The notes beneath the pieces were generated by a model. The model worked only from the letters and a program-made list of their open reading frames with translations, was not told the origin of the DNA and searched no databases. Positions 13,140-24,878 of a stretch of DNA of 64,000 nt are shown here, in pieces. The position numbers and the translations under genes are program-made. The DNA is taken from positions 12,549,509 to 12,613,508 of the forward strand of contig NC_063442.1 of the NCBI RefSeq assembly GCF_020379485.1. Reading direction: 5' to 3'. Numbering within the stretch: the first letter of the stretch is position 1; every line of letters begins with the position of its first letter. Origin of the DNA: Brassica napus (Eukaryota; Streptophyta; Magnoliopsida; Brassicales; Brassicaceae).

Positions 13140-16100
13140 ATGAAATCCTTAATGAAACTCTTTGCCTCGCTGTTACTGTTCGTTTTCTTTTCTCTCCTAT
13201 TTGGTAAAATTTATATTAAGTTGTCAATATTGCCACTGAATCTTTAGAATCCATATGAAATAGTAGTATATTAATATAAAACTACAGTTTCTTATACATC
13301 ACTTTGGCAGGAGATATCGATGTAGTTGAGAGTTCAAATCAGAATCTTCGCTTTTCCGGTCGAAATAAATTGTTTGTGTTTGGAGATTCTTATGCTGATA
13401 CTGGAAACACAAAGACTACTGATAAGGGGGCATGGGCATTCCCTTACGGTATCACTTATCCGGGTAAACCCTCTGGCAGATTCTCCGACGGCCATATCTC
13501 CACAGATTTTCTAGGTACCTCTCTATTATTTAAGCTTTTTTCCTTTTGGAGCCTAAAGCTAAAGATTTATCTTCATTATCTAGTTTGTGAGGAAATTCAC
13601 TTCAGCGTCGCATAAAAAACTTGTGAAAGGAAACACACCTACTTCCTCTGTTTCAAACTAAATGTCTTTTTGAGGTTTCAGAGATAACAAATTTCTATTA
13701 CAGCCTCTTTACCATCTTCCCATGCATATTTATATTTTTAATGAGTTAAATATATATGTCGAATTGTTTGACTGAACACAATTTCATCAATATTCCTTGG
13801 TTGTATTGAAACACATGTTTCCTCCATACAGCCAAATTGCTAAGGATAAAGTTACCAGTGACCTACTCCAAGAAAGATGACGTGGATAAGACACGATTAC
13901 AATACGGAATGAGTTTTGCGTACGGAGGAACAGGAGTGTTCGACACTCAGGTTAATTATCCTAACATGACCGGTCAGATCAATCTTTTTGAGCAACTCCT
14001 CGGCAATGTCTACTCTCCATCCGACCTTTCTTCGTCCGTCGCTCTCGTTAGTGTTGCTGGCAACGACTACCTTTATTTCCTTTCCACGCGTCCCCTTATC
14101 GTAAGAAAACACTGACGTTTAATAGTTTATTTTTCTTGAACAAAAGGTTAGCTAAATAGATTAATAAATAGTATATTAAAATAGATATTACTCTATTTAT
14201 CTTATTAAAACTAGTTGATAGTCCACACCTTGTGCAGATTAATATATAAAATACCTACCAATTTTTAATTCTAATGTTTATTTTTTATAAAATTAAATTA
14301 TTAAATTAGATACAAATTTTAAATTAATATCAATACTATTAAATTAGGAACATGTCCAATTGATAATAGTTGAGTCCAAGTTTAAAAATACAAGGAAGCA
14401 ATATATAACTCCTTATATGCATATATAACTGCTTACTTTAAAAAATTCCGGCAGCAAGGAAACAATATATAACTGCTTATAACTGCTTACCTAAAAAACA
14501 CGGGAGCAAGGAAGATACAAACAAAATTCCTATTTTGATAATAACTGTTTACTAAATTCCTATTTTTTTGGACTACGCAAATATCAACCAAAATTTTGGA
14601 AATGAATTATTATATTTTTGAGACAGTTATAACAAACACATATATTTGTTATATGAAAAATTTTAAAAACAAATTTGATCAATACCAAATAAGTTAAATG
14701 ATTATGTAATCTATACATTATCCAAAAAATAAGAAGCATTTAAAATTAAGAAACTTTTACACAGACATTAAGTTTATCAATTAACAAAGCACATGATGTT
14801 AAAATAGAGTTTAACAGGTTTTAGTGGACTTCTAATAGAAATAAATATTTATATGAACTCATTTAGTTTAACAGTTTTTAAATAGGTTATTTGATTAAAT
14901 TTTTTTATTAAATGTGATTTTACTTAGAGTTAATGAAGACCATATTAACTCATTTATATATATATATATAGCGTAATATATTTAAAAGTAATTTTTTCAA
15001 ACATTTTTCAAAAAATTGTTCAATTTTCGATGCAAGTTAGGTTTAATATTGGTCTTCGGATATAACACTTTAAGAACCATTCAAGTATATAAGCCATGTT
15101 TAATAGAGTATGAGACTTTGATTTTCGGGTCGATTCCAAGTCGGATTTTTTTTTGTACAAATATTCTTGACAAATTATGTTATTTAACTACTAAGAAAAT
15201 ATAATATGTATAGTTATGCAACTTGGCATATTTAATATAATTACCAAAATTAAATTAAATTAAATTAATATTAAAAACAAATATGATTCAAAAACACAAA
15301 TATAAAAATTAAATTCTTAAAAAAATAAAAACAAAAAATATATCCGTCCTTCAAAGGACGGGTCATAATCTAGTTAGAAATTAAAAAAAAATAATATTCA
15401 TATTGATAGTCAGTATACTATATTATGTTTTTTCATAGTTTTTATTTATGGGATGTTGATTTTAGATAAAAAAAATTCTATAGTAATAATCAAATTAGGA
15501 AATTTATGTTTGAAATGAAACACTTATTGTATTTGTTGGACTGAAAATAAATCCAGTAGGACTGAAAGTATTATAAACAAACACAACCAATAAAACATCA
15601 ATAAAGTAATAGTGTCCTTAGGTTTTAAAAGCAGTCACACAAACACAAAAATAATAAGTTATAAAACATTATCTCTGTAATCTTTTATATTATGTTTATA
15701 ATTTGATGAATTTTTTTAATGTATTACAAAACATTATCTCTGTATTCTCTTAGATTATATTTATATTATGTTTATTATTTTTCAGATTGTTAATGTTGTT
15801 TAATGTTTTAGTCCTAATTTTTCATGCTTACATATACTTTTAATACTTTAGTTAATTTTTATTTTGTCGTTTATGTAATATTTACTATTTTGGTTTAAAA
15901 TATATTATTTAAATAAAATTTGTGATTTTACGGATGAATTCATTATTGCATAAATTAATTTGTGATTTTGATGTTTTTTGATAAAAAAATAAAATTTAAT
16001 TTATTTTTGGTTATGAATATATTTTTTAATATTAATTATATAAAATATTGTACATAAGTACAATTTATATTTTTTGATGTATTTTTAAGTGATGTTTTAC

Positions 16101-18419
16101 CTCTGATTTTAACTTTAATATTGTAAAAATCTGTATTTATATCAATATTTTCAAAAAGTATCAGAGAAATTGACTATAATATTAGTCATTAAAAATTTAG
16201 ACTAAATCTAAGATAAACGTAATTATGATATTATCTATAGATATTATTAATATCTATTTATTAAGTAAATATCCTAAATATAATAATAAGTATATATATA
16301 TACTAAAATTTATTTGAAAAATAACATTATATATATCATAAATTACGTTAATATTTATTAATTATTTTAAATATCATGATAAATAAATAAATATAATTAA
16401 AATTTTATATAATGATACTAATTAAAATAATGACTTATCCTAAAATTATGGAGAAGATAAAAATTTAAATAATAATTTTAATTAAAGTAATGACATATGT
16501 ATAAAATTTTAGTTTTATATTATAATATTAATTAAAATAAAGACTTATACTAAAATTGTGGAGAAGATAAAATTTTAATTTATAATTAATAACTAAACTA
16601 ATGAACTATCCTAAAATTATGGAGAAGATGACAAATAAACAAATTAACTTTTAAATAATAATATAGATACATAGAAACATTATTTGAAATAATCTTGCCA
16701 ATTCGTGCGATTGAAGGGCAATTTTACTGTTTGTTAATTATTCATAGGATTCTCGTTAAATATAAATAGATCGTTATTTATACATTAGATCATTACAAAC
16801 AAAATTCACTATCACACATTAGATTATTATAACATTTAATTTCTTAAATAGTTGTATTAAATAGGTGTTTAGTTTATTGAATGAATGTCAGTTTACGATA
16901 TGAGGTTTTAGTATTGTTAGAAATATGCTAAATTAGAAATTCACATAAAATGTTATGAAAAAAATAAAGTGCAGGATTCTTACCTATATAATTTAATTTT
17001 GTTATGGAGTAAAATTAAAACATGCTTAAGAATGTCAGTATTATTAGGAGATAATATGCTAAATTAGACATAAAATGTCTAGTTCAATTTTAGTTATACA
17101 GTAGAATCTCTATAAATTAATAATGTTGGGACTTTGAAATTTTATTAATTTATAGAGATATTAATTTACAAAAATTTCCTTATTTAGATTTCCTTATTTT
17201 AAGATATATTTATTCTAAAATAAGAAAAATATTTGATTTTAGTGTACAGATATTAATTATTATTTTTTGAAATTTGACATTTATATTAATTTTATTATAT
17301 TATTTGCTGTATATAATATAAATTGCATAGAACTTAAATGTGGTTTTAGATATAATATCACTAAACCTCATCAAAAATATATCAAGTGTTAAGAAAATAT
17401 AAAAATAATTCTATTGTGAATATAAAACAAACCATATAATAATAGATTCTTACTTATATAAAATATGTATACATAATAAATTATTAATTTATAATTTTAA
17501 TGGGACCATATATTTATATGATTTTTTTTTAAATTATTATATTATTATTTAATCGATTTGTGTCAAATTTTGAACCGGTTCAAGTTGGGACCGGCAAAAT
17601 TTATTAATTCATAAAAATTATTAATTTATCGAGTATTAATTTATGGAGGTTCTATTGTATAATTTGTTTTTGTATAACTGAGTCTTTTGAAAAAGAAAAC
17701 TAGATATGCAGTCGGCATATTAATTTTGTATTGGTCTAGTATGTGCATTAAAGTGAAAAATTGTTTTCGTCCTTAAGCAAATTTTAACTCTATTGCGTTT
17801 CCCAGGCAATCCTACCATTCATCAAGCAAGTTGTGAATCAAATCGAGGTGAATTTGAGGCGAATCCACTCCTTGGGAATCAAGAAGATAGCAGTACCATC
17901 ATTGCAACCGCTAGGGTACATACCCCACTTTGCAAAGGGCTCCCCATTTATCAAAGACGCTGTAAACTTTCTGGTAGGACACCACAACGACTTGTTGCAC
18001 GAAGTAGTGGCCAAGCTCAATAATGAGACCAATCATTCGGCTTTTACCATCATAGAATACAACAATGCCTTCTTGACTGTCATCAATAACAAAGGAGAAA
18101 TCCCAGGTGACAAAAGTTAACTACAACAATTTTTTTTGTTAATCAAGGAGTATTGTTTTAAGATTTTGATCTTTAATATATATATAAACCGTATAAAGGC
18201 TTTGTACTATCGGTTAATGGAAATGCAGATATTCTGGTGTTTGAAACCCCGTTCATAGAATGTTTTCAAATCGACGAGCATGAGTTCAAGAATTCTACCT
18301 TATGTGATGATCCTAGGTCTGCTTTCTTCTGGGATGGACTTCACCCTACCCAGGAAGGGTGGAAATCGGTTTACACGGTTTTAAGAAAAAATATTACTGC
18401 AGCTTTGACTAAAGCGTAA
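13140..18419 (+). CDS. GDSL-type lipase/esterase, 342 residues
   Basis: Predicted secreted serine hydrolase. Exons: 13140-13203, 13311-13514, 13832-14100, 17806-18106 and 18229-18419, all joined in frame. Residues 1-22 form a hydrophobic signal peptide (MKSLMKLFASLLLFV). The block I motif FVFGDSYADTGN places the catalytic Ser at residue 48; AGNDY is the block III Asn motif; FFWDGLHPT near the end supplies Asp315 and His318. It most resembles the Arabidopsis At5g03600/At5g03610/At3g09930 subgroup as I remember it, so it is not the expected gene at this collinear position. The segment between the IPG at the exon 4/5 junction and LCDDP appears about ten residues shorter than in those relatives. 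Intron 3 is 3.7 kb and transposon-filled, yet its splice sites (C|GTAAGA and CCCAG|GC) are good, so the gene may still be functional. Confidence 0.85.
14211..14240 (-). mobile_element. Helitron-like 3' terminus (minus strand)
   Basis: On the minus strand the sequence reads CTGCACAAGGTGTGG, a G.T-tolerant hairpin, then an 8-base gap and CTAG followed by T. This is the hairpin-plus-CTRR organisation of a Helitron 3' end. The body would extend to the right but I could not place its 5' TC end. Confidence 0.5.
15340..15373 (+). mobile_element. Helitron-like 3' terminus (plus strand)
   Basis: CCGTCCTTCAAAGGACGG is a perfect hairpin, followed by GTCATAAT and CTAG, then T. The form is typical of Helitron 3' ends. 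The 5' end of this element was not resolved; it probably lies within 14.2-15.3 kb. Confidence 0.65.
17099..17657 (+). mobile_element. Emigrant-type MITE in the GDSL intron
   Basis: Terminal inverted repeats: left CAGTAGAATCTCTATAAATT, right ends GAGGTTCTATTG. TA dinucleotides flank it (17097-17098 and 17658-17659). The ends match the Emigrant (pogo-related) family known from Arabidopsis, and the 559-base length fits. Internal sequence is AT-rich and related to the copy at 29406-29948, which lies in opposite orientation. Confidence 0.8.
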
Positions 18420-19650
18420 AACAATTTATCGAGATCGAAAATAATGAATTGTATTTGAAATTTTAAGATTTCTTCTTTCATATGTGTTTGCAAGATTTTA
18501 TGTATTCTGTATTGTGTCATGTGTGGCATCTCTTGGTCTGTTGTATGAATGAATAATGACCTTGACTAATAAAATATTTAAATCTTCTTCAGTAGCTAGT
18601 CTTTCAATTCTGAATCAGATCATTGATGAATGTTCAGCTAAAGCGAATTATACTACCAAAATATTGGCAAAACACAAAAGATATTAATGAAAGTTACACA
18701 ACTAATTAAAAATAAAAACCATACCTTTTAAATATAAAAACAAAAGAGATCAAAATTATGAATTAAAACTAGTACAGTATATGGTACTAAAATGTTTTTT
18801 TTGTGTGTGTGTGTGTGGAACATCACTTAGAATGTAGAATAGATTTACTACATATCGACCTAATGGACCTCAAGTTGTCGTCACGATCTCTCACAGGTTT
18901 CAGTAGAACATTGAGCGAGATCCTACGCACCATCAGATTGAATGCAAATTGGCATTGCACATTGACAATAAAGTTTTGGTAACAATCATTTTCCAAAAAA
19001 AACAAATCACTGGGTTCAGTTCAATAGGTATTTTACATTTAAATTTATTATCATAACCGTGTGAATGATAAGAGTCATAATTTAGTTTTGCAGATTTTTT
19101 CTATTGATAAACTGAACATATTACATGACGTTCTCCAGAAATGAGAATGACAATAGCAAACAACATCAAACCTTGGACAAATTAATCGTACTATTAGACT
19201 TAGTTGTCCATAAATGCTGATGGTTTTATTTATATCCATCTTACACCCCTAAAAACAAGTTAAAAAGGAACTAAAAACTAGTGGACAGTCGAGTTCTGAA
19301 TTTAGTTGGTCAAAATCATTACATGAATGCAGTAGTCTCGTAATTGAGGCAACTTGAGTGTGGAGCCACTCGTTTGCTCTTTTTTTAGCAGAAAATAAAA
19401 TGCAAATGGTTAAGCAAGCATACGAGAACGTATGCCTTTGTGTTTTATGTGTGGTTCTTTTTTCTTTATCCACCAATTTGCAACATTCCTTCATTATATA
19501 CCAGACAAATCATTATTCGTCTCAGGAGTACAAGAAGAAAACAATCTCTGATATAGAAAAGAAAAAGTCACACAAGAACAATAATGTCTAAAGTCTAAAC
19601 ACACATGTTATGATCTATAAAATTTAAGATAACAAAGAAGGGTGTAAATA
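18420..19650. other. Intergenic, GDSL 3' region
   Basis: The first 150 bases or so are the likely GDSL 3' untranslated region. A short (GT)n run lies near 18802-18818. No further gene is supported before the methyltransferase relic. Confidence 0.6.
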
Positions 19651-19660
19651 AATTTTAGGA

Positions 19661-19885
19661 ATGGATGCGAGATCATACAGACTAAACTTGTTGAAGAAAA
19701 GTGACGTATTCCAAGTTGATTTTCCCGATGTTTTGCAAGCCAAAACAAGTCTAGTCCAAGCTGCAGTAGACTCAAGAAATGAGCTTAGGATAATGGCGAA
19801 GTCACTAGTAGGAGTAGCAACTGATATCAGAGACAAGGATTGGTTCGACAAGCTCAAGAAATCCGGTTTTATGATTATTTTAAAC
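19661..19885 (+). pseudogene. Leucine-carboxyl-methyltransferase-like (SAM-dependent) relic
   Basis: One exon-like frame begins GMDARSYRLNLLKK, the SAM-binding motif I region of this family, and continues through VFQVDFPDVLQAKTSL and VATDIRDKDWF to KKSGF. After this the family normally has a segment leading to a VLEGxLYY motif, but the frame here ends in unrelated residues. No flanking exons are seen on either side. In Arabidopsis, At5g42760 is, from memory, a gene of this family at the matching position, so this is best read as the remnant of the syntenic copy. Confidence 0.7.
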
Positions 19886-20045
19886 CATAAACTCAAAAGT
19901 CCTATTTTGTCATGCTCAGCATCAAGCATATGATTATTTTACATATAAACCGAGATGTCTGTCGTCTCTCCCTTTCCACAAATTGTAACAAAACGATGGT
20001 ACCCCTAAACAGCCATAAAGAAGAGAAGAACAGACACACTTAATC

Positions 20046-21158
20046 TCAGATCTCAAGGCAGTCCTTGACACTCTTCTCAAACTTGTCAAGATAAGAGATT
20101 GCCTCCATAACTGCATCTGCAATCTTTTTTCTGAAAACAAAATTAAAGCAGTGTGCTGTTTAAGTGACATGAAAGAAAATAATTAACATGTTTAGAGAGC
20201 GTTAATGAGGAAAGACTAACCTATCAGAAGGAAGGTTCATATCAATCCCGTTCGTCAGAACGATGAGAGAACCAAAGGACCTGTGGCATAAAAGAGCGGA
20301 ATCAACAGGCCAAATCATTAAGCAACAAGATATTCAAAAAAAAAAAAATTCTTGCTAATATAAATTGAAAATTTACCTAGCAAGATCATTTAGTATATTC
20401 TCTGCTTTTAGTATGACAGGGTCCTTATCATCTAGTAATGAAGCAGCATTCTTCAGAACAAGCTTGAATGTGCAAACCTGAAAAAAATCATTCATCTCCA
20501 TTTAAAAAAAAAACAAACCTCCATCATCACTTGAGAGAATGAAAAGAAAACAAAACAGAAACCTCCACTCCGGTTTTAGACTGAAAATCGACAATAGAGC
20601 TTCTCTCTTTAGGAACACAATCTCTTGCAGAAGACCTTAACAGGTTCTGGAGGCTCTCCAAATCTTTGTCCGTATAATCAGATTCTCTAGTTGCTTAGTG
20701 TTACAGAAAAAATATATTAAATTAAATTAAATTTAAATAAACTCTTGGGAAGCAGATAAAGAGAGTAAATTGTACTGAGAGAGAGGTAAACAGAGCGGAG
20801 GCTTTCACGAGACGCATCAATGGGAGCTAACAAGAACCTGGACGACTTCTTCTTCTGATCTTTCAACCACTCCTTAGGTCCTGCTGCGTTAAACCCACCC
20901 ACCAATGGATTAGTGTTTTGTTTTTCAAAATTCAAAGAATGTTTTAAAAACTTCGGCACAATTGTGTGTGTGTATACAGATTCCGAAGGCAAAAGCGGGA
21001 TCGGTTGGAGAGAGAGAGAAGAGGAGGACAGAGGCGGAGGAGAGAGAGAGGGCGTCGCGACGTGAGAGAGTGCGTGGATGATCGGAGGTTCGAGCAGAGA
21101 TTGGTGCTTGGGTTTCAGTGAAGAAAGGTCGGAGGATGGGGATAAGAAGAGCAGTCAT
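20046..21158 (-). CDS. Predicted thylakoid-lumen protein, PsbQ-like candidate, 218 residues
   Basis: Six exons on the minus strand: 21158-20978, 20883-20776, 20684-20563, 20477-20377, 20280-20221 and 20130-20046 (stop TGA). All phases match. The N-terminus looks like a bipartite chloroplast/thylakoid transit peptide: Ser/Thr-rich, then LSRRDALSLSSASVLLFSL with a twin Arg before a hydrophobic stretch, and a plausible AFA cleavage site. The mature part begins GPKEWLKDQKKKSSRFLL and is helical and charged, as in PsbQ-like subunits of the NDH-photosystem I complex, but I cannot confirm the family by eye. By position it should correspond to the uncharacterised Arabidopsis At5g42765. An in-frame ATG four codons upstream (21170) is an alternative start. 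Confidence 0.75.
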
Positions 21159-21170
21159 GGCTAAAAACAA

Positions 21171-23130
21171 TCTTCAAAGATTTCTTAACCCGCCCCCACG
21201 TGATATTTAAACGAAATGGTTTATTTCCTTTATTTTGGTTAAAACCGGTTTTGCCAAAACGCACTGAATGGTGTCTTTGTTTACAAAACATCTTTTTGAT
21301 ACCTATGGTCACGAGTCTCATTCCAATTTTACTAACTTTTGGATCGGGTTCAGTTTCTTTCGGCTTTGATTCGGATCAAGTTATAATGAAATTGTCCGAA
21401 CTTTTTTCAAAAAAATAAACTAAAAAACTGATCAAAAATACTTAAAATATATTCTCTATGTTCCTAAATATAGGATGTTTTATAGAATTTTGATGTTTCA
21501 ATATATATGATGTTTTCATTTTTTTAAGTAACTTTTACTTTATTAAAAACTGTGAATTCAATCATATTTTAATAATTTATTTTGTAATTGGTTGAATACC
21601 ATTAATTTATAGTTTTCATGATACTTTCTAGAAAAAAGTTTTTTTTTTTAATATTGGATAATTATATTATTACGACTATGAGAAATATTACAAACGATTC
21701 TACAGCCGGCAATTATACCTGCCGTATGAGGATTTTCGCCTGACTGCATCAACTGAGCCGACAAAAGTAGTTTTCTTAATATGTGTGTTTCTACCTAAAC
21801 ATCTTATATTTATGAACGGAAAAAATATTAAATTATTCAATGAAAACTAGTCAAACTAACTAAAATAACAAATAAAAAACTACAAGAATCTTTTAAATAT
21901 TCTGAAATATCTAATTTGCTTTAACTAATTACAAATATTTTTGGATCTGAGTCCGGACTTCGGTTCGGTACGGGGTGTATCTGAATCTGAAAGTACATAA
22001 CTTTTAATTTCCATTAAAATGTTTTTTTTATAAATGGTTTGGAATAAATTTCAGTTTTTCGGTTTGGGTTAAGGTCAAGATTTTGGTTTAGAGTAAAAAC
22101 GCCATGCATAAGCTCACCACTAGTACAACACCCTAACGGAAGCCTTATTACCAAGTAGCATCAGCTGATGATATTTTAATTTCGTAACAGATGTAATTCA
22201 ACAAAATATCAGAGGAGATTATATCAAGAAACTGGTAAGTGGTGGTTGGTGCAAGTTTAAGATATTTATACTTTCTCTGTATCAATATTGTTTCTACTAC
22301 AGCTAAGGCTGTGTTGGTGAGCAGATCGAGGAAGGCATATGGTGGCTGCTTAAGGTGGCTGGTGCACTCCAAATCGATCATCCTCTATTGTTGCCATGTG
22401 TTGAAGAAGTGGTTGGATTTCTCTTTGCCTTAGTTGGATTCAAGTCTAGAGTTTTGTATTCCTTCTTCATCATTGAATATAAACGACGAACAAGCTCTGC
22501 AACAAGTCGATTATGTTATTTTTATACTTTTGGACCATGAATGCTGAATAAGGGGTGTAGTGTTGATGTATCAGGTTGGGACAATAGATAAGCCTGATGG
22601 GTTTGCCTAAAGAATTGATTAAGTAACTTCTAAAGGAAGCATTAGCAAGCACATAGGAGAAAATGTCTAAATGTTGGTGGTGTATTCATGATCTGCTTGC
22701 TATTCGTGAGGATCATGCATAAACTATTCAGTTGTTTGACTTGTTTCGAAGTAGTAATCAAACCTTTAGATTGTGATTGGCAGTTTTTTATATTATATTT
22801 ACCAAACCAGGTAAAGAAACGATGCTATATTCACATCCATGCTGCAACAATTATGATTAACAAACTTGGCTTCTCTCTGGCCCACTCGAATGTAGTCAGA
22901 CATAATTGTATGCAACCACCGTGGTCACACTTTCATCTGATGTATGTTCATTTCTCATGTTTCCAAGTACTCTCCTTAAATTTTTATTCATCTAACAAAA
23001 TTGAGCAAAGGGATGATGATGAAAGCTGTTTTATTTATTTATACATGCTTCTTTTTATGTTATTTTATTTTTCATACATTATTACACTAAAAACTTCATT
23101 GAAACGAAATACAAAGTTTAATTGTCATCA
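21171..23130. other. Intergenic region with one unrecognised open stretch
   Basis: Mostly AT-rich. The plus strand at about 22319-22540 is open and reads IEEGIWWLLKVAGALQIDHP then hydrophobic and basic residues to a TGA. I do not recognise it and see no start or splice context. A longer frame at 22688-23152 is low-complexity and overlaps the end of the ZHD gene, so it is not credited. Degenerate GGTTCGG-type motifs near 21340-22090 look like old transposon sequence. Confidence 0.45.
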
Positions 23131-23997
23131 TCAGTCTCTTTCCTCCTTGTGATTATTCATCCAGGTCATAAAATTATTCCGATTAACTCCAATCTCATTG
23201 CAAAACACTTCAGTCTCCTCCCTATCCTCAGGGCCCACTTTCCACCTCAGCTTCTCCGCGTAACTCCTCATTCTCTCCGTCTGCTCCGCCGTGAACTTCG
23301 TCTTCAACCTCTTCACCCTCCCCTCCTCCTCCTCCTCATCCACTCGGCCGTTAGCTTCCTTGTGATTGTTCATCCAAACTCTCAGATTCTTCCTCGTCAC
23401 TCCGATCCCGTCGCAAAACTCTCTGACTCTCTCTCTACCCTCGGAGCTAACCTTCCACCCCACCTTCTCCGCGTAACTCCTCATCTTCTCCGTCTGCTCC
23501 GCCGTGAACTTCGTCTTCAACCTCTTCGCTCTCGCCGCCTCCTCCTCCTCGCGGGATCGATCCACCGCGATCCTCTTCTTCTCTTCGGCCTCGCCGTAAG
23601 GAGAGCAGAAGATCTGGCGAAACTGCGACGGCGAAATCTTGAGAACTTCGAGGATACCGTCGGAGATAGATTCCTTCCGGTGGAAGCTGCGGTGGCAGCC
23701 GCATGCGGCGCAATCGAAAGAATCTTCTCCGGGATTGGCGCTGACGAACTCGCCGCAGCCGTCGTAGGCGGTGGTGCCGGCGCTGGCTGCCTGATTCTTC
23801 CTGCATTCGCCGTAGCGTGGCTCGGGAGAGAGCCGGAAGATCGATTCGAGGTTTGGCGGTGGCGCGTGAGGAGGGCGCGTGGATTTGGTTATGCGCGTGG
23901 GAGGGGAATGGACGTGATCCCCAGTTTCGCGGCAAATGGGTGTGGCTTTAGTGCGACGTCTACATTTTTCGTCTATCTTCGATTTGGTCTCGTCCAT
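23131..23997 (-). CDS. Zinc-finger homeodomain (ZHD) transcription factor with two tandem homeodomains, 288 residues
   Basis: Nuclear DNA-binding regulator; a single exon, as in other ZHD genes. The start is taken at MDETKSK (23997); an in-frame ATG 21 codons upstream is less likely. Residues 62-107 are the ZF-HD dimerisation finger ([25 protein letters not shown]); the usual His in KNHAA is Gln here. Residues 139-158 are basic and acidic. Homeodomain 1 is residues 159-213 ([20 protein letters not shown] to WMNNHK) and homeodomain 2 residues 230-284, joined by an acidic linker. ZHD proteins normally have one homeodomain. The two copies are offset by 213 bases (71 codons) and are nearly identical at DNA level over their first 65 bases of coding sequence. 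By position and by the second homeodomain this is the counterpart of Arabidopsis ATHB27/ZHD13-type At5g42780. Confidence 0.88.
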   Translation of the reverse strand: MDETKSKIDEKCRRRTKATPICRETGDHVHSPPTRITKSTRPPHAPPPNLESIFRLSPEPRYGECRKNQAASAGTTAYDGCGEFVSANPGEDSFDCAACGCHRSFHRKESISDGILEVLKISPSQFRQIFCSPYGEAEEKKRIAVDRSREEEEAARAKRLKTKFTAEQTEKMRSYAEKVGWKVSSEGRERVREFCDGIGVTRKNLRVWMNNHKEANGRVDEEEEEGRVKRLKTKFTAEQTERMRSYAEKLRWKVGPEDREETEVFCNEIGVNRNNFMTWMNNHKEERD

Positions 23998-24878
23998 TGA
24001 AGAAGAAGAACAGAGAGAAATGAGTAGAGAGTTGCTAAAGCTTCTGATGCTATCACTCATTTATCAACGTGTAAGAAGGATATTGCCATGTGGACTCCTT
24101 TTTTGGAGATTTTACCGTTTTTTGGTCAAAGGTTTTACCAATTTAAGGCCGGATTTGTTAGTCATAAACAGTTGATATTATTAATGTGTTATGTGTGGCA
24201 CACATTTGATGAAATTTTTTATAGGTTTTTCTTAATGTGTAAACATTCGATGAAAAATTTGTAAGTCATAAACAGTTGATATTAAAAATAAAACTAAAAT
24301 TAAAAGGTGTAAGGGTTATTCACGATTTAAATTTCTTATGTCTATATTTTTAAAAAGATTAGAAACTTTTCAGATTTGTTTTTGGATTTTGAAAATTTTG
24401 TAATTTGTTATAAACTTATTAATATTTTCGATTAAAAATAAAAATAGTTTGATTTTAAAATGAGCATCTATACTATTATTTGCGAAGTAAATTTTTAGAA
24501 TCGATCTTTCACGTTAAAAGTTAGAGCGATATTTATCGTTTATATCCTTAATGAATAAAATGTATAACTGAATTAAAAAATGCATACTAAAAAGTCATCC
24601 ATGACGTTTGGTAAAATTCATGTAGCACCTGTTCTTTTCTTTCTTTGTTCACCAACTCGTTACTAAATTAATAACACAATAATAATTTCTATATCTTTCT
24701 ACCAAGAACGTAGAAACAGAAAGTTCTTCCAAGCGAATGCCAAATATGTACAAGAACTGCTCTCACCCCTCACCAGCATTAAATAACTTTGGTATATCCA
24801 AAAACAAACCGAGTGCTTATGAACAAGTTAAATATAGTCGCGGAAATAGACAAATAAAAATAAAATATTCAAAGAAAT
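23998..24878. other. Intergenic between ZHD and small membrane protein genes
   Basis: AT-rich. A 20-base direct repeat, GTCATAAACAGTTGATATTA, occurs at 24161-24180 and 24265-24284. Otherwise nothing is recognised. It should hold the ZHD promoter. Confidence 0.55.

Larger units (their letters stand above)
14101..17805 (+). other. 3.7-kb intron 3 of the GDSL gene, transposon-rich
   Basis: Very AT-rich. It contains Helitron-like ends at 14211 and 15373, the Emigrant-type MITE at 17099-17657, and near-duplicate stretches at about 14440-14510 (AACAATATATAACTGCTTA repeated). The other introns of this gene are 107-317 bases, so most of the length is inserted DNA. Confidence 0.75.

Noticed and set aside
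20046..21158. Assignment of the lumen protein as PQL3 or a named NDH subunit
   Set aside because: The PsbQ-like resemblance is general only, and the collinear position points to a different Arabidopsis locus; a named symbol cannot be supported by eye.
22688..23152. 154-residue plus-strand frame
   Set aside because: Biased to Phe, Ile, His and Tyr codons, without motif or splice context, and overlapping the 3' end of the ZHD gene on the other strand.
23122..24000. 292-residue plus-strand open frame rich in Leu, Arg and Pro
   Set aside because: It is the antisense of the ZHD coding region; its composition is the mirror of Lys/Glu codons and it has no family motif.
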